From contig JADJKO010000010.1 of assembly GCA_016705955.1 (NCBI GenBank), positions 1 to 64,000 on the forward strand: a stretch of 64,000 nucleotides of DNA, written 5' to 3'. The translations under genes and the position numbers were made by a program. The notes beneath the pieces are model-generated. The model was not told where the DNA came from. It saw only the letters and a list, made by a program, of their open reading frames with translations, and made no database searches. This DNA is from Flavobacteriales bacterium. GTDB taxonomy: Bacteria > Bacteroidota > Bacteroidia > Flavobacteriales_F > PHOS-HE28. Positions 33,106 through 42,927 of this stretch are shown here, piece after piece. Within the stretch, counting starts at the first letter, position 1, and every line of letters starts with the position of its first letter.

Positions 33106-33195
33106 GGTTGTTTGGTCGGAGTCCGAGGGAATGGTCCCGTGCGGTGAATGAGTTGGCGAATGTAAAAGGATGGGTGATCCGTGGATCCGTTCCGG

Positions 33196-36100
33196 TTATT
33201 GCGCCAAGGTGAAGCGCAGGCTGATACCCAAATTGGTGTTGGCGCTCGGGAAGCTGGTGGAGATCACCGGGGTATTCACCACGCGCTCATAGAAGGCGCG
33301 CACGTTCAGGCGCTGGTTCAGCACGTAGTCCGCGCTTGTCTTGATCGAGAGCACTTTCTGTCCGGCAGTGACCTGGTTCTGCAACTCCTGCATCTTGCGG
33401 ATGACCGTGAAGTTGTCGCGTAGGCTCAGGTCCACGCGCAGGTTCAGGTCGCTGTTCGGCTTCACGGCGCCAACCATGAAGGGCAGCTTCACGTTCTTGA
33501 AGCGATAGCCCGTGCCGATCACGTATTCCTGTCCACGAACCTCGGTCACTTGGTAGTTCGTCAGGCCCAAGCTCAGGTTGCGGTCCCTGTTGTACTCCAC
33601 CTTGGCGAGCAAGCCGTTCTTCAACGTCCCATCGAAACTCATCAGCGGTCGCATGGACTCCTGCACGGTGATCACCGAGATCTGGCGGGCGGGGATGAAG
33701 TTGCCGGCGGCATCCACTTCGCTTCCCCCGGGGACATAAAGGAGGTTCGTCTGGAAGTTGGAGATGTTGAAGCTGGAGCGGTAGCTATGCTTCAGCGTGA
33801 AGGTCCGGAACCACTTCGCGAAGAGCGGGATCTTGGTCAACCCATCATAGGTCACGTCCCAGTTCGGGGCGGGCACCATCTTGAAGGGATCGAGCTTCAT
33901 GTTGCTCGCATTCCGCCCGGTGTACGCAGCGAGGAACGCGGGGATCACCACGTCCTGGTTCGTTGGGCCGAAGCCGGTGTAGAAGCCGGTGTCATCGAGC
34001 ACCGAGTTGGTGTTGGTGTGGCTCAAGCGTTCGCTGATGATCGGACGGTTCGCAATGAGGTCCTGAAAGACCTGGTTCACGAAGTTGCCGTCGTCCTTGG
34101 TAAAGGCCGTGCGCCATGTGATCATGCTCACACTGAAACTGCCGAACTCGTTCGGGCTGTCGTTCACGTACTCGCCCAAGGTGCTGTTCCAGCGGAAGAA
34201 GGAACGGCGATTCTCAGCAATGGTGCGGTTCGCATTCATCTCCACCCGCATGCCGCGGAAGGGCTCCAAGGACAAGCGCGCGTTGATCGTCTCGGTGCGG
34301 GTGTTGGTGTATGCGTTGAAGATCGAATTGTTCTGCACGAGCCATCCGTTCTCGGCCGCCGTGCGCGCGAAATCACGGTTGATGTCGCCACTGAGGTCGT
34401 GGTTCTGCTGGCCGGTGACGAAGCCGAAGCCCGGTGCCCCGAAGTTGTCCATCCCGATGATGTTCGTCTTCCGGTCATAGCCGGGTAACAGCATACCGGA
34501 GTTCTGGCTGTACGTCACGGAGCCTGTCCGGATCACCATCATCACGCGGGCAAGGCCTTCCAGGATATTGATGTTGCCGCCCTTCTGTGGAGGTTCATCC
34601 GGCTTGGGTTCTGCTCCGCCACGGGCCGGGGTGGTGGTGGGTTTGCGGCCACTTCCCTTGGCCTTGTCGTTGATCTTCTTCAACCACTTGCTCTTGTTGT
34701 AGAGGCTTACGAAGTTGAACTGCCCGCTCACGGAGATGTTCTGCGAGTTCTGGATCACATGGCCCAGGGTGTCCTGGGTGAACGGCGCCCGGTCCCACTG
34801 GTAACCGGCGGTGTAGGAGGTGTTCGCTGTGATCCAATCGGTGAATGGCAATTTGTCCAACGGCAGTGTGTATGTGAGCGCGATCGTGTGGTCGTAGCGT
34901 GTGACCTCGCCGAATCGTTGGATGCTGGTGAGCACGCTGTCCTTCCACAACTGGTACTCATCCCGGTCGTGCCTCGGATTCACACGCCCCGGGGTTTCCC
35001 CGATCACCGCCAGGTTGTTCGCGTTGAAATCGAGCTTCAACGATCGCGTGAGGTCGTATTTGAAGCCGTACTGGCTGATCCAGTTGAAGTTCTTGTTGTA
35101 GGTGGGTGTAGGTGGAAGTGATTCGATATTGGGGTTGGGCCGGACCAGTCGTTCCAGGTATTGGCGATCAACGGAGGTGCGCATGCTCACCTGCTTGAAA
35201 CCCATATTCACGTTGAAGTCCTTGATCAGCTTCAACCACTTGCTCTTGCTCACGAAGCCGATGTCCTTGAACGGTTCGATCGGCCGCGGCTTCGGGTTGT
35301 GCAGGTACGCGAGGGAACCGCGATAGGTCCGCGTGTTCTCGAAGGCCGTGTTCACATCGAAGTATTCCTGGTCGGTGTAGGCATAGGAAAGGCTCAGGTT
35401 CTGCACGTCCCACAAGTGCTCGTCACCACCACCCTGCGCCCGATCGATGCGGACGTTGGTGAAGTTGAGGCTTCGCCTTCGGGTGTACGTGCGTGATTCC
35501 TTCAGGCGTTGTCGTCGCTCATCACGCGATAGCGTTCGCGTCGCATCATTCCATTCAATGTCCGGGTTCAGCGGATCGAACTGCGGATTGCTCACCTGCT
35601 CCGAGTAACCGATGTACATCGGGATGCGCACGTTGCTGCTCTCGGGCAGGAATTTGCCCATCTCCAGGTTCGCGCTGATGTCCACACCGTACTTCGTTTC
35701 ACGTTGGCGTTCGCTCACGCGCTTGTCGATGCTACCCCAGAACGGTGTGCTGTAGTTCGCGGCGACGCTCACGGTACCGAGATCGGCGAGCTGCGCGTTC
35801 ATCCGTGCGATGGCCGCCCACCCTCCGCTCTGATCGAAATCGGTCAATCGCAATTCGTTCACCCACACTTCCAAGCAGCGCGGAAGACCGTTGTCCGCCG
35901 CCCAAGGGTTGGCCTCCTCGCCATCGCGTTTCGGATTGCGGATACCGATCATGATGCTCCGCATCTGGCTCAGGTTCGGGCTGCCCTTCACGAATACGCG
36001 TCGGCTGCCATCGGTGCCCGCATAGCGCAGGTTGCGGGCGTATCCGGCCTGGTCGCGTTGCAGCTTCAGGTCGTTCAGCTTCGCGAATTCGATGATGAGG

Positions 36101-39100
36101 TCGTTCGCCTCGGGCCATACGTTGTAAGGGTCCGGATTGAAGAAGGTGGATGGCTGGACGGGCACCTCGTACTCGTAGTAGTTCGCGTCGAGGTCATTGC
36201 CCAGACGGATGAAGACCGTGGCATCGCCGTAAGTGATCGGGTTGGCCGGGTCGCTGCTCTCCGCGTGGATGAACATGCGCATCTTCTTGTAGCTCCGGAT
36301 ATCGAAGCTCACGTTGCGGAAGGCGCCGCGCGCATCACCATCGCGCAGGTTGCACACCTTCAACTGGAGCGATTGCTCATTGAGGTTGCGCAGGTTGGCA
36401 CTGGCCACATCGATCTCCTTGTTGATCCCCGGAGGGAGCACGTAGTTGATCGGATAGCGATTGCCGTTCTCCTCCACGTTCACGGCCGCGACGGAGAAAC
36501 TCGTGGGGTCGGGGTCCCCGCCGGGAACTTCACCCGGCGATTCCAGGCTCGACTGGTACTTGCGCCATTCACCGCGCACGAATTCGAGGCGTGCGAAACG
36601 CAGCGTCGCCTCTTGCGACCAACCATGCATGTACATCCGCATGAAGCGGATGCTCCGATAATCCTGGATGCCATTGACCACTTCGGTGGGTTGCCGCACC
36701 GGAACCTTGAACTGGTACCAGTACACGCGCTTGGTTCCATCCGGCGTGAAGGCTTCACCGAGGATCCGGTCCGTGATGAAGTTCTGGCCCACCACCATAT
36801 CCTGCGGGCGCAAGGGGATCTTGTAGTGGAAGTAGCTCTCCCCTTCCGCGAGGTTCTGGTCCAGGTTGATGTCCTCCGTGGTAGGGATCGTGGTCTGCTG
36901 CGTGGGGTAGCTCTCCGGACTATCCTCGTCGGTCACGCTGTTGCCATCCGGGTTGTTGAAGTACTTGTAGCGCTGTAGGATGCTGAGTTGTTGTGAATCC
37001 TGTTGGTCCCCCCGGAAGTACATGTAATTGTCGCCGCTCGGGTCGTTCTGGATCCGTGCCAGTGCCGTGGGGTTGGTCACGTTCGCGGCCGCTGCGGCGA
37101 GGAAGGGAGCGAACGAAGCAAAGTTCTTCTCGTTCCGCCCATCGAAGTTCAGCAGGTCGGTGGGCAAGCCATCCAATCCCACATCCTGGTAGCGGTTGCT
37201 GTTCGAGGAGAGCAGGGCGAATGCGTTCACCACATTCTGCGTGGTCGGAACCACACCCCACGCCGTGACGTCCGTTGCTGCCGCTTGGTCCTGGTCATCC
37301 TTCGGCAATCCGTTCTCGAAGGACTTCCGGCCATCGCGCAGCACATCCTCGCTCAGGTTCCCGAGGTCGATGTAGAGATAGCCACCGGTGGTGTTGCTTG
37401 AACTGCTGTTGCTCGCACCGAACACGCCTTCCTGGAAGGGGTCCATCACCCAGAACTGGATGCTTTCGATGTTGCTGCTCTCGAAATCCGTGGTGGTGAT
37501 CCGGCGCATCATACCGCCCCAGTTGTTCTCCGGCGTGGGCAACAGGCCTTGGTCGGTAAGGTCCGGGTTGTAGTTGTACGGTCCGCGTTCGTTCGGATAG
37601 AAGGAGATGTCCAGAACAGGAATGTTGTTCGGCGTACCTGCAGGAAGTTGGCGGAATGGGAAGACCTCGCGCTCCAACACTTCGCGCATGCGGTTGTCCC
37701 CGCGCATCACCGAGTTGTTGGCGATGTGGCTCGGCGTAAGGTTGTTCTGCCGGAAGAAGAGCGGATCGATCACATACCAAGCGATCAAGGCGCGACGATA
37801 ACCGGTCGAAATGTTGTTCACCAGATTACCTTCCGGGAAAAGGCTGGGCAATCCTTGTGGCGTGCTGGCATGGAACCACAGGCTTTGCGTGCGCAGGTCG
37901 ATCACGCTCACGCTGCCCTCGAAGTCATCGATGTAGCTGGTGCCGCTCTGCCCGATGGCACGGCTGTGGCCGGGGATCAGGTACGCGCCTTCGATGCTCG
38001 CCTGCACGTTGCTCTCCGCCTTGGTGGCATAGAATGGTAAGCGGTCCACCATGGTGGTGAGCCACTGGGACTTGGTCTGCCAGCTCGCATCCAATCCGAT
38101 CACCGTGTTCGCGATCGGTTCATCACCCACGTTCACCTTCTGCGTAAGCGGACGCTCGTAGAGGTTCATCACGGTGCCACCGATCACGAGGTCGCGATTC
38201 ACCTTGTAGTCGAAGCGTGCACCCGCGAGTGTGCGCGTTTGGATGCTGAAGAGTGAATTGCTCTCCAGTGCGATGTTCACCGGCGTGCCGCTTTCCAGGA
38301 TTCCTTGGTTCAGGATCCGCACGCGACCGAGGTTGTAATCCACCGTGTAATCCTGGTTCTCGATCAGGCGCACACCACCGGCGGTGACCACCACGGACCC
38401 CTGCGGAATGTTCACGGAGTTCAGACTGATCACATCGCTGCTCGCGCTGCGGTAACTGCCCTTCAACTTGAAGCGGTTCAACTCGGGCAGGTTCTGCGCG
38501 GCGATCTTGGTGCTGTCATAGAGCTGTTGGTACACGATCGTGCGGCGGATATTCTCCGGCTGGATCGGGTTGTTCGGATCGGGTCCGATCAGTTGGCGAT
38601 CAATGTAGGAGCCGAAGGGTTCCAGCACCGGGAAGTAGATGCGCCCCGATTGCGTTTGGATGGTACCACCAGCGGTGGCCGCGCCGTCCAGGAAGTCGAA
38701 CCAACCATCCGGATTGGGCGCATTGTTCGGGTCGAGCCGGTCCAAGGCCACGGTCTGCAGCATCGGGATCTGGTCCAGCGGCGCTCGTGGGATGTAGTTG
38801 ATGTCCACACCCGTGGTGGGGTTGTTGTAGATCACATCCAACCGGAACTTCTCGCGGTTCACTTGGAAGGCCCCGAGCGCATAGACGTTCTTCATCATCA
38901 GGTCCCACAGCGGAATGCGCGGGTTGGTGATGGTCGCCTTGAGCAACCGGAGCATCAGCGCATCGGGCGGACTGATGCCATCCGTACTGAATTCACCCAC
39001 TTGATAGGTCACACCATTCAGGGTGTACTGGAACGCGACACCGAGTACCTCGTCGTTGTTCAGCGCTTGGTTCAATGTGATGAAACCGAGGCGTGGGTTG

Positions 39101-40464
39101 AAGGAGAATTCGCTCGGCGTGAGCAAGCGTGCGCTTTCCAGCTTTTCGAAGTGGCGCGCGGCGATAAGGCCGAGTGCTTGCAAGGCTCCGCTCGCATTCA
39201 CGAAACTACGGATGCCCGGATTCGCGCTCACCGTCGCATAGAGTGAGTTCGCGCCATTGTTCGCTTCTATGCCAGCCCCATCGATCATTAGGCCGGGCGG
39301 CAGATCCCCGCTCACTCTTCCCGCCAGGATCGCTTCCGGACTGGCATCCTCGCCGAGATCGGTAAAGGCCACCACGTTCCGGTTCTGTTGGTAATCCTGC
39401 CGTGTGTTGGTCACCCACACTTCCACGCGCGTGATCTGTACCCCGCTGTTCACGGTGGGCAGTGTGCGCAGTGCGTTCTCGTACTGCTGCCGGAAGAAGT
39501 AGCTCAGGAAGTAGTGCTTGTTCGCCTCGTACTCGTCCGCCTTGATGTCGAAGTTGGTGGTCTGTGCGCCTCCTTGGGTCTGTACGTTGCGCCGCTGCCC
39601 TTTCTCCTGGCTGAAGATGGCGGTGGCGGTGAGGCGCCCGAACTTCAGTTGTGTCTTCAGGCCGAACAGGCTCTGGCTTCCTTGGATCAAGGTGCCGCGC
39701 AGCGGTAGGCTCACATTGCCCGCTTCGATCTTCTGGATGATCTCGTCCTCGTACCCGGTGTAGTCCAGCTTCACCTGGTTCTCGAAATCGAAAGTGGCCT
39801 GGGTGTTATAGTTCGTGTTGATCTTCAGCTTTTCCCCGATGCTTCCCACCAGGTTCAACTGGATGCGCTGGTCGAAGTTGAAAGTGGTCACCCTCCGCTG
39901 CGCGACAGGGATCCGTGGGTTGTCCGTCCGGCTGATGTTCAACCCGAAGATCACTTCCGCGGATCCGCGTGGTTTGATGTCGATCGTATTCCCTCCGAAG
40001 ATCCGATCGAACATCTTGCCCCGGATCTTGATCTGCGGTATGAGGCTCTTCTGCGCGCTTTCGCTGTCCTGTTCCACCCGGTCCAGCCAGTAGGTCTGCA
40101 TGGATCGCTCCATGTCGTAGTTCAGGTACTCGTCCAGACTCATGCTCATGGGCGGCCTGTAATCGAAGGTGCCTCCCACGGTGCTCTGCACCACATACTG
40201 CCCGGTCACTGGGTCGTAGAGGACGTCGTTCTGGATGTTGTCCGGGTTCTGTAGGTTGATCGCCCCGCCCGGTTGGCCGCCCGGCGCCAAGGGATCGGTG
40301 ATCGGCCAAATCAGGTCCACTTCAGGGGTATCCGCTTGAAGAACGAGTACGGTGTAGAACAAGGAACGTCCCTTGGCGTCATCCGTCGAGAAGGCCATGA
40401 CCGCCCCGACCACCAGCAACCGGGGGATCAACGACCAATGACGATGGATGCGGAAAAAGGACAT
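33196..40464 (-). CDS. sprA: type IX secretion system outer-membrane translocon SprA
   Basis: 2422 residues, the expected giant size for SprA/Sov. It forms the very large (36-strand) outer-membrane beta-barrel through which T9SS cargo leaves. A signal-like N-terminus (SLIPRLLVVGAVMAFS) is followed by GGNTIDIKPRGSAEVIFGLNISRTDNP, FNFDQRIQLNLVGSIGEKLKINTNYNTQATFDFENQ and ...SQSLFGLKTQLKFGRLTATAIFSQEKGQR, all SprA landmarks. The later QSLWFHAS, NELRLTDFDQSGGWAA and SGQFNF segments repeat barrel strands, and the last strand ends LGISLRFTLAQ. The frame is intact over 7.2 kb, evidence that this part of the assembly is accurate. ruvA lies 12 nt upstream and gcvH downstream. Confidence 0.97.
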   Translation of the reverse strand: MSFFRIHRHWSLIPRLLVVGAVMAFSTDDAKGRSLFYTVLVLQADTPEVDLIWPITDPLAPGGQPGGAINLQNPDNIQNDVLYDPVTGQYVVQSTVGGTFDYRPPMSMSLDEYLNYDMERSMQTYWLDRVEQDSESAQKSLIPQIKIRGKMFDRIFGGNTIDIKPRGSAEVIFGLNISRTDNPRIPVAQRRVTTFNFDQRIQLNLVGSIGEKLKINTNYNTQATFDFENQVKLDYTGYEDEIIQKIEAGNVSLPLRGTLIQGSQSLFGLKTQLKFGRLTATAIFSQEKGQRRNVQTQGGAQTTNFDIKADEYEANKHYFLSYFFRQQYENALRTLPTVNSGVQITRVEVWVTNTRQDYQQNRNVVAFTDLGEDASPEAILAGRVSGDLPPGLMIDGAGIEANNGANSLYATVSANPGIRSFVNASGALQALGLIAARHFEKLESARLLTPSEFSFNPRLGFITLNQALNNDEVLGVAFQYTLNGVTYQVGEFSTDGISPPDALMLRLLKATITNPRIPLWDLMMKNVYALGAFQVNREKFRLDVIYNNPTTGVDINYIPRAPLDQIPMLQTVALDRLDPNNAPNPDGWFDFLDGAATAGGTIQTQSGRIYFPVLEPFGSYIDRQLIGPDPNNPIQPENIRRTIVYQQLYDSTKIAAQNLPELNRFKLKGSYRSASSDVISLNSVNIPQGSVVVTAGGVRLIENQDYTVDYNLGRVRILNQGILESGTPVNIALESNSLFSIQTRTLAGARFDYKVNRDLVIGGTVMNLYERPLTQKVNVGDEPIANTVIGLDASWQTKSQWLTTMVDRLPFYATKAESNVQASIEGAYLIPGHSRAIGQSGTSYIDDFEGSVSVIDLRTQSLWFHASTPQGLPSLFPEGNLVNNISTGYRRALIAWYVIDPLFFRQNNLTPSHIANNSVMRGDNRMREVLEREVFPFRQLPAGTPNNIPVLDISFYPNERGPYNYNPDLTDQGLLPTPENNWGGMMRRITTTDFESSNIESIQFWVMDPFQEGVFGASNSSSSNTTGGYLYIDLGNLSEDVLRDGRKSFENGLPKDDQDQAAATDVTAWGVVPTTQNVVNAFALLSSNSNRYQDVGLDGLPTDLLNFDGRNEKNFASFAPFLAAAAANVTNPTALARIQNDPSGDNYMYFRGDQQDSQQLSILQRYKYFNNPDGNSVTDEDSPESYPTQQTTIPTTEDINLDQNLAEGESYFHYKIPLRPQDMVVGQNFITDRILGEAFTPDGTKRVYWYQFKVPVRQPTEVVNGIQDYRSIRFMRMYMHGWSQEATLRFARLEFVRGEWRKYQSSLESPGEVPGGDPDPTSFSVAAVNVEENGNRYPINYVLPPGINKEIDVASANLRNLNEQSLQLKVCNLRDGDARGAFRNVSFDIRSYKKMRMFIHAESSDPANPITYGDATVFIRLGNDLDANYYEYEVPVQPSTFFNPDPYNVWPEANDLIIEFAKLNDLKLQRDQAGYARNLRYAGTDGSRRVFVKGSPNLSQMRSIMIGIRNPKRDGEEANPWAADNGLPRCLEVWVNELRLTDFDQSGGWAAIARMNAQLADLGTVSVAANYSTPFWGSIDKRVSERQRETKYGVDISANLEMGKFLPESSNVRIPMYIGYSEQVSNPQFDPLNPDIEWNDATRTLSRDERRQRLKESRTYTRRRSLNFTNVRIDRAQGGGDEHLWDVQNLSLSYAYTDQEYFDVNTAFENTRTYRGSLAYLHNPKPRPIEPFKDIGFVSKSKWLKLIKDFNVNMGFKQVSMRTSVDRQYLERLVRPNPNIESLPPTPTYNKNFNWISQYGFKYDLTRSLKLDFNANNLAVIGETPGRVNPRHDRDEYQLWKDSVLTSIQRFGEVTRYDHTIALTYTLPLDKLPFTDWITANTSYTAGYQWDRAPFTQDTLGHVIQNSQNISVSGQFNFVSLYNKSKWLKKINDKAKGSGRKPTTTPARGGAEPKPDEPPQKGGNINILEGLARVMMVIRTGSVTYSQNSGMLLPGYDRKTNIIGMDNFGAPGFGFVTGQQNHDLSGDINRDFARTAAENGWLVQNNSIFNAYTNTRTETINARLSLEPFRGMRVEMNANRTIAENRRSFFRWNSTLGEYVNDSPNEFGSFSVSMITWRTAFTKDDGNFVNQVFQDLIANRPIISERLSHTNTNSVLDDTGFYTGFGPTNQDVVIPAFLAAYTGRNASNMKLDPFKMVPAPNWDVTYDGLTKIPLFAKWFRTFTLKHSYRSSFNISNFQTNLLYVPGGSEVDAAGNFIPARQISVITVQESMRPLMSFDGTLKNGLLAKVEYNRDRNLSLGLTNYQVTEVRGQEYVIGTGYRFKNVKLPFMVGAVKPNSDLNLRVDLSLRDNFTVIRKMQELQNQVTAGQKVLSIKTSADYVLNQRLNVRAFYERVVNTPVISTSFPSANTNLGISLRFTLAQ

Positions 40465-40476
40465 CGGACTACTTTC

Positions 40477-41085
40477 CTAAAGGTTCTTGAGTGAGAGCTT
40501 GATCAGTTCCTCCAAGGGTGGTTGCTCCTCCCGGTCCTGCATCACCTTTTGTAGTGCACGCTCGGCTTTCATGCGGTCCAGTCCAAGGGAAACCAAGGCC
40601 GATAACGCTTCACTCCGCAACGTATTGCCCGCACCTCCAGCTACACCGACCGCCGCGGGGAAGGCACCAGCGACCAGCTTGCCTTGTAGTTCGGCGATGA
40701 TCCGCTGTGCCAGCTTCGGACCGATGCCCTTGATCCCGCGCAACATCGCTTCATCGCCTTGCATGATCGCGGTTTGGATCTCCTGCACATTGCGTGCGCC
40801 CATGATCGCCATACCGATCGTGGCGCTCACGCCCTGCACCTCGATGAGCTTGCGGAATAGTTGTCGCTCACTTCGATCGCTGAAGCCGAAAAGGCGGTGC
40901 TCGCTGGCCCCGGAGCGCACGTCCACGCTCACCGCATAGTGGATATGCAATCGGCAACGCCCCGTCTCCGGTAATCTTCCGATCACCGCCGTCGGCACAT
41001 GGACCAGATAGCCCACGCCGTGGCAATCAATGACCACATGGTCAATGCCTTTGTCCAAAAGCTCACCGTTCAGGCTGTCGATCAT
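40477..41085 (-). CDS. ruvA: Holliday junction DNA helicase subunit RuvA
   Basis: 202 residues from ATG 41085. Tetrameric protein that binds the four-way junction and loads RuvB. N-terminal OB fold (MIDSLNGELLDKGIDHVVIDCHGVGYLVHVP), helix-hairpin-helix pair (LFRKLIEVQGVSATIGMAIM; GDEAMLRGIKGIGPKLAQRIIAELQGKL), and a C-terminal domain (RSEALSALVSLGLDRMKAERALQKVM) that touches RuvB. sprA starts 12 nt after its stop. ruvB is encoded separately at 48872-49897. Confidence 0.95.
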   Translation of the reverse strand: MIDSLNGELLDKGIDHVVIDCHGVGYLVHVPTAVIGRLPETGRCRLHIHYAVSVDVRSGASEHRLFGFSDRSERQLFRKLIEVQGVSATIGMAIMGARNVQEIQTAIMQGDEAMLRGIKGIGPKLAQRIIAELQGKLVAGAFPAAVGVAGGAGNTLRSEALSALVSLGLDRMKAERALQKVMQDREEQPPLEELIKLSLKNL

Positions 41086-41177
41086 CCTGTCCCTTCGGGC
41101 CAACGCAATAATTAGAAGGGGGTCGAATCGCTACGATAGGCAGGTGATTGGCAGGGAGGGCTCCCGTTTGAAGGGTC

Positions 41178-41185
41178 CGAAAATA
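41178..41185 (-). promoter_or_regulatory. TATTTTCG promoter core upstream of ruvA-sprA
   Basis: On the minus strand TATTTTCG, one base from TAnnTTTG, about 93 nt before the ruvA ATG. Candidate promoter of the ruvA-sprA-gcvH run. Confidence 0.35.
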
Positions 41186-41236
41186 AGTGAAAGCCTCGAA
41201 CGTGCATCCCGTATTGTCAATGGGCTACTTTGCAAC

Positions 41237-41940
41237 ATGGCCAAAGAACGGATCGTGGTGTTCACCGGCGCGGGGATCAGCGCGGAGAGCGGCCTGCGAA
41301 CTTTCCGGGATAGCGATGGGTTGTGGGAGGAATACCGGATCGAGGAGGTGGCCACCCCGAAGCGTGGATCGCGGACCCCGAACGGGTCCTGCGCTTCTAT
41401 GATCTGAGGCGCGAGCAGGTCATCAAGGCCGAACCGAATACAGCCCACCATGCGATCGCTGCGCTCGAGAAGGGATACCATGTTGATGTGGTCACACAGA
41501 ACATCGATGACCTCCACGAACGCGCCGGAAGCTCCCGTGTACTCCACTTGCATGGCGAGATCCGCAAAGTGCGCAGCACCTCCGACCCCGCCCTCATCAC
41601 GGAATTGAACAGTACGTCCCTTCGTCTCGGTGATCGCTGCGCGCTGGGATCCCAACTACGACCCCATATCGTATGGTTCGGGGAGGAGGTTCCTGGACTT
41701 CCACTAGCGGCTTCACTGGTGGAACGTGCGGATCGGTTGCTCGTGATCGGCACCTCACTTCAGGTCTACCCGGCCGCAGGGATCATCCATTACGCCAGCC
41801 CGGAATGTCCTGTTGTCCTGATCGATCCGAATGCCGTGGACATCCGCCTCGGACGGGTGCTGCACATTCTTGCCACCGCTACAGCCGGGGTTCCGTCGTT
41901 GGTGGATCGGTGGCTGGCCGAAAGCGGTATCAGCGAGTGA
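41237..41940 (+). CDS. SIR2-family NAD-dependent protein deacylase, frameshifted
   Basis: Sirtuin of about 234 residues if the frame is repaired. NAD-binding GAGISAESGLRTFRDSDGLWE opens the gene from ATG 41237; TQNIDDLHERAGSSRVLHLHGE (catalytic His), RPHIVWFGEEVP and LLVIGTSLQVYPAAG follow in the next frame. One missing G near 41358-41362 (accccgaagcg instead of accccggaagcg) explains the shift and restores EVATPEAWIADP. The Cys pairs that bind zinc in most sirtuins are not visible between HLHGE and RPHIVWF, as in the short Bacteroidota sirtuins. Ends 11 nt inside the convergent next gene. Confidence 0.82.
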
Positions 41941-42679
41941 TCACCAAACGCCGGGTCGTCAACATGCGACCTTGACGTTCGAGATTAGCGAAGTACACAC
42001 CAGGAACCAGAACGCCGGTCGGAAGGACCACTCGGCCCTGTCGACCTTGTACCGCAACCTGATGCACCGGTTCGCCAAGGACGTTATACAGAACGACGCG
42101 GGTGCCGACCTGGTTCCTATCCAGGTTGAAGGAGACTTGGACATCCTGGCCATCACTCGGACTCGGCCAAATGGACAATCCGTTCGTGTTGTTCAACTCT
42201 TCAAGACCCACAAAGCCGCAGTGGTCCAAGTCCACCCAACTGCTATCCGGTCCGTTGGGGTTGGCCGTATCGAACCACACGAACCGGAACCGGCTCGTGG
42301 TGCTCGTGTTCCCCATGGGTTGATAGTACGCATGGAAATTGTTGTAGGAAATGGCAGGAGCCATATCTACAGCGTCCTGTGATAACCACGTCGGGTGCGT
42401 CCCCGAGGAAACCGGGAGATTGCACACCCCCCAGCAAAAGAAATCGAAACTCCCGGCAACCGGCCACACCTCGTAACGGCGAACATTCACAGTGCGGGCG
42501 GTACCCCCGGACAGGGTGGTGAACAGACTCACCGTATCCGTGCTGGACGGGCAGGGTGAGAAGATCACCGTACCGTTCACATTGTGGCCATCTTCGTCTG
42601 TTAGGCTCACAATGCCTTGAGCGTTTGTTGAGAATGCGAACAGGGTGGCGGCAACGACCTGGAGGTAACGCTTTGTCAT
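41930..42679 (-). CDS. secreted protein with type IX (type A) sorting domain
   Basis: 249 residues from ATG 42679. Signal peptide RYLQVVAATLFAFSTNAQG (cleavage after the Ala-Gln-like end). A middle domain with FSPCPSSTDTVSLFTTLSGG, a Cys pair (FFCWGVCNLPV) and FRFVWFDTANPNG is not recognised. The C-terminal sorting domain is clear: LSIWPSPSDGQDVQVSFNLD, RVVLYNVLGEPVHQVAV and GVYFANLERQGRMLTTRRLVITR. Exported by the Sec pathway and then through SprA. A TAGTTTTG promoter core lies 43 nt upstream. Confidence 0.82.
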   Translation of the reverse strand: MTKRYLQVVAATLFAFSTNAQGIVSLTDEDGHNVNGTVIFSPCPSSTDTVSLFTTLSGGTARTVNVRRYEVWPVAGSFDFFCWGVCNLPVSSGTHPTWLSQDAVDMAPAISYNNFHAYYQPMGNTSTTSRFRFVWFDTANPNGPDSSWVDLDHCGFVGLEELNNTNGLSIWPSPSDGQDVQVSFNLDRNQVGTRVVLYNVLGEPVHQVAVQGRQGRVVLPTGVLVPGVYFANLERQGRMLTTRRLVITR

Positions 42680-42721
42680 TCGCTTCGTGTTTTCTATATT
42701 GGGGCTTATCGTCCCAAGGGC

Positions 42722-42729
42722 CAAAACTA
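42722..42729 (-). promoter_or_regulatory. TAGTTTTG promoter core
   Basis: Exact TAnnTTTG match on the minus strand, 43 nt upstream of the sorting-domain protein gene starting at 42679. Confidence 0.5.
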
Positions 42730-42927
42730 ACCACCCCGAAAGTGACGTGTTACCCACAGCGTTGCTTTTCAAGGTCATTAGGATCCCAACAGCACCTTGG
42801 ATCGGTCCTTTCTGCGAAGTGACGAGCAACTAAGTTCGGCCATTCGGAAGGTCTAAGAACGACGGAGTCCTGTCATGACCGAAGCCTTCTGTTCAACTCA
42901 AAATACCAGAAACCAACTCCCCGCCAC

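Noticed and set aside
35704..36978. Long open frame on the plus strand opposite sprA (and others at 33550-34488, 38305-39246)
   Set aside because: Composition is the complement of sprA codons (many Val/Arg/His/Asp), without domains or start signals; sprA is a certain gene.
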